DNA of 64,000 bases from DASQZT01 sp963728965 (GTDB lineage Bacteria; Acidobacteriota; Terriglobia; Bryobacterales; Bryobacteraceae). Shown piece by piece: positions 63,766 through 64,000 of this stretch. Location: the NCBI GenBank assembly GCA_963728965.1, contig CAVSMH010000003.1, positions 105,509-169,508 of the forward strand, read 5' to 3'. The notes beneath the pieces were generated by a model. It did not search any database, was not told the DNA's origin, and saw only the letters and a program-made list of their open reading frames with translations. The translations under genes and the position numbers were made by a program. Position 1 is the first letter of the stretch; each line of letters opens with the position of its first letter.

Positions 63766-64000
63766 TGACATCCCGATTCTGCCCGGTTCAAAGGTTAACA
63801 TTGGACCACTGCTGGACGTGGGGATGGCCGTTTGCGAATCAACAAGTAGCGGATCGTCCGTTGCAGGCATAGCGCAGCTAAAGGAGCGGGCAAAGGGGAT
63901 TGTACACGGCAGCGGCAAATCGATTCTGCCAACGGAGATACTGAAGCGACTCACAAGCAACTTCGTGGCCGGGTCGGGATTGTTTGCCCACCCGGATGCA
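63766..64000 (+). other. Open frame running off the window, unknown
   Basis: After the IS3 end a frame stays open to 64000; an in-frame ATG is at 63824. The visible product (KVNIGPLLDVGMAVCESTSS, GIAQLKERAKGIVHGSGKSI) has no recognised domain. It could be a gene truncated by the IS3 copy. Confidence 0.35.

Overview
The window is about 64 kb of GC-rich bacterial DNA. It probably comes from an acidobacterium of the Solibacter/Bryobacter type. This is inferred from family content: a large MacB/FtsX-type duplicated orphan permease next to a PadR repressor, a second PadR/ABC exporter set, a reaction-centre-like CxxCH cytochrome, Ser/Thr kinases fused to PD40 propellers, and Tat-exported Gfo/Idh plus sugar-isomerase pairs. 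No rRNA, tRNA or CRISPR array was seen.

1-11,987: translation termination (prfA 3' end, prmC), a c-type cytochrome, a PadR-ABC exporter operon behind a 12-bp-phased GATATA repeat, dinB, a TIGR01777 epimerase, a radical SAM/SPASM protein, an NTF2-fold protein and the orphan permease with its PadR. 11,988-17,460 is sparse: small genes (a 57-aa protein, a membrane zinc-ribbon protein, an HExxH protein with a TTG start), an aldo/keto reductase, and two decayed genes. 17,463-33,784 is a dense metabolic and signalling block: acyl-CoA synthetase, molybdopterin oxidoreductase with a lipoprotein partner, L-2-hydroxyglutarate oxidase, alpha-L-fucosidase, split transketolase, histidine kinase/response regulator, amidohydrolase, and a 1,414-aa kinase-TPR-PD40 protein.

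34,199-41,860 is a surface or peptide glycosylation neighbourhood: four family-2 glycosyltransferases, a small methyltransferase and a frameshifted PD40 kinase. The most interesting locus is here. A glycosyltransferase whose C-terminal part resembles polypeptide GalNAc-transferases lies 61 bp upstream of a 65-residue protein built of GGTPLP-type repeats. That gene overlaps by one base a ChbG/YdjC-type carbohydrate deacetylase gene. I propose, as inference, a ribosomally made O-glycosylated peptide system.

41,872-49,313: smc, enoyl-CoA hydratase, an AtuA-C-like protein, and a Gfo/Idh plus sugar-isomerase operon. 49,519-64,000 is a nested mobile-element region: an IS1182-type element, an orphan PRTRC protein C gene, an IS21 element with a 5-bp target duplication, fused transposase remnants, a broken DUF4185/lectin-propeller gene, an IS3 element and a 564-bp inverted partial copy of it. 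Between the two IS3 copies lies a pair of overlapping tyrosine recombinase genes, the first split by an ISAzo13-type element that carries an A8 frameshift site. All family assignments rest on reading the translated sequence; no database search was run.
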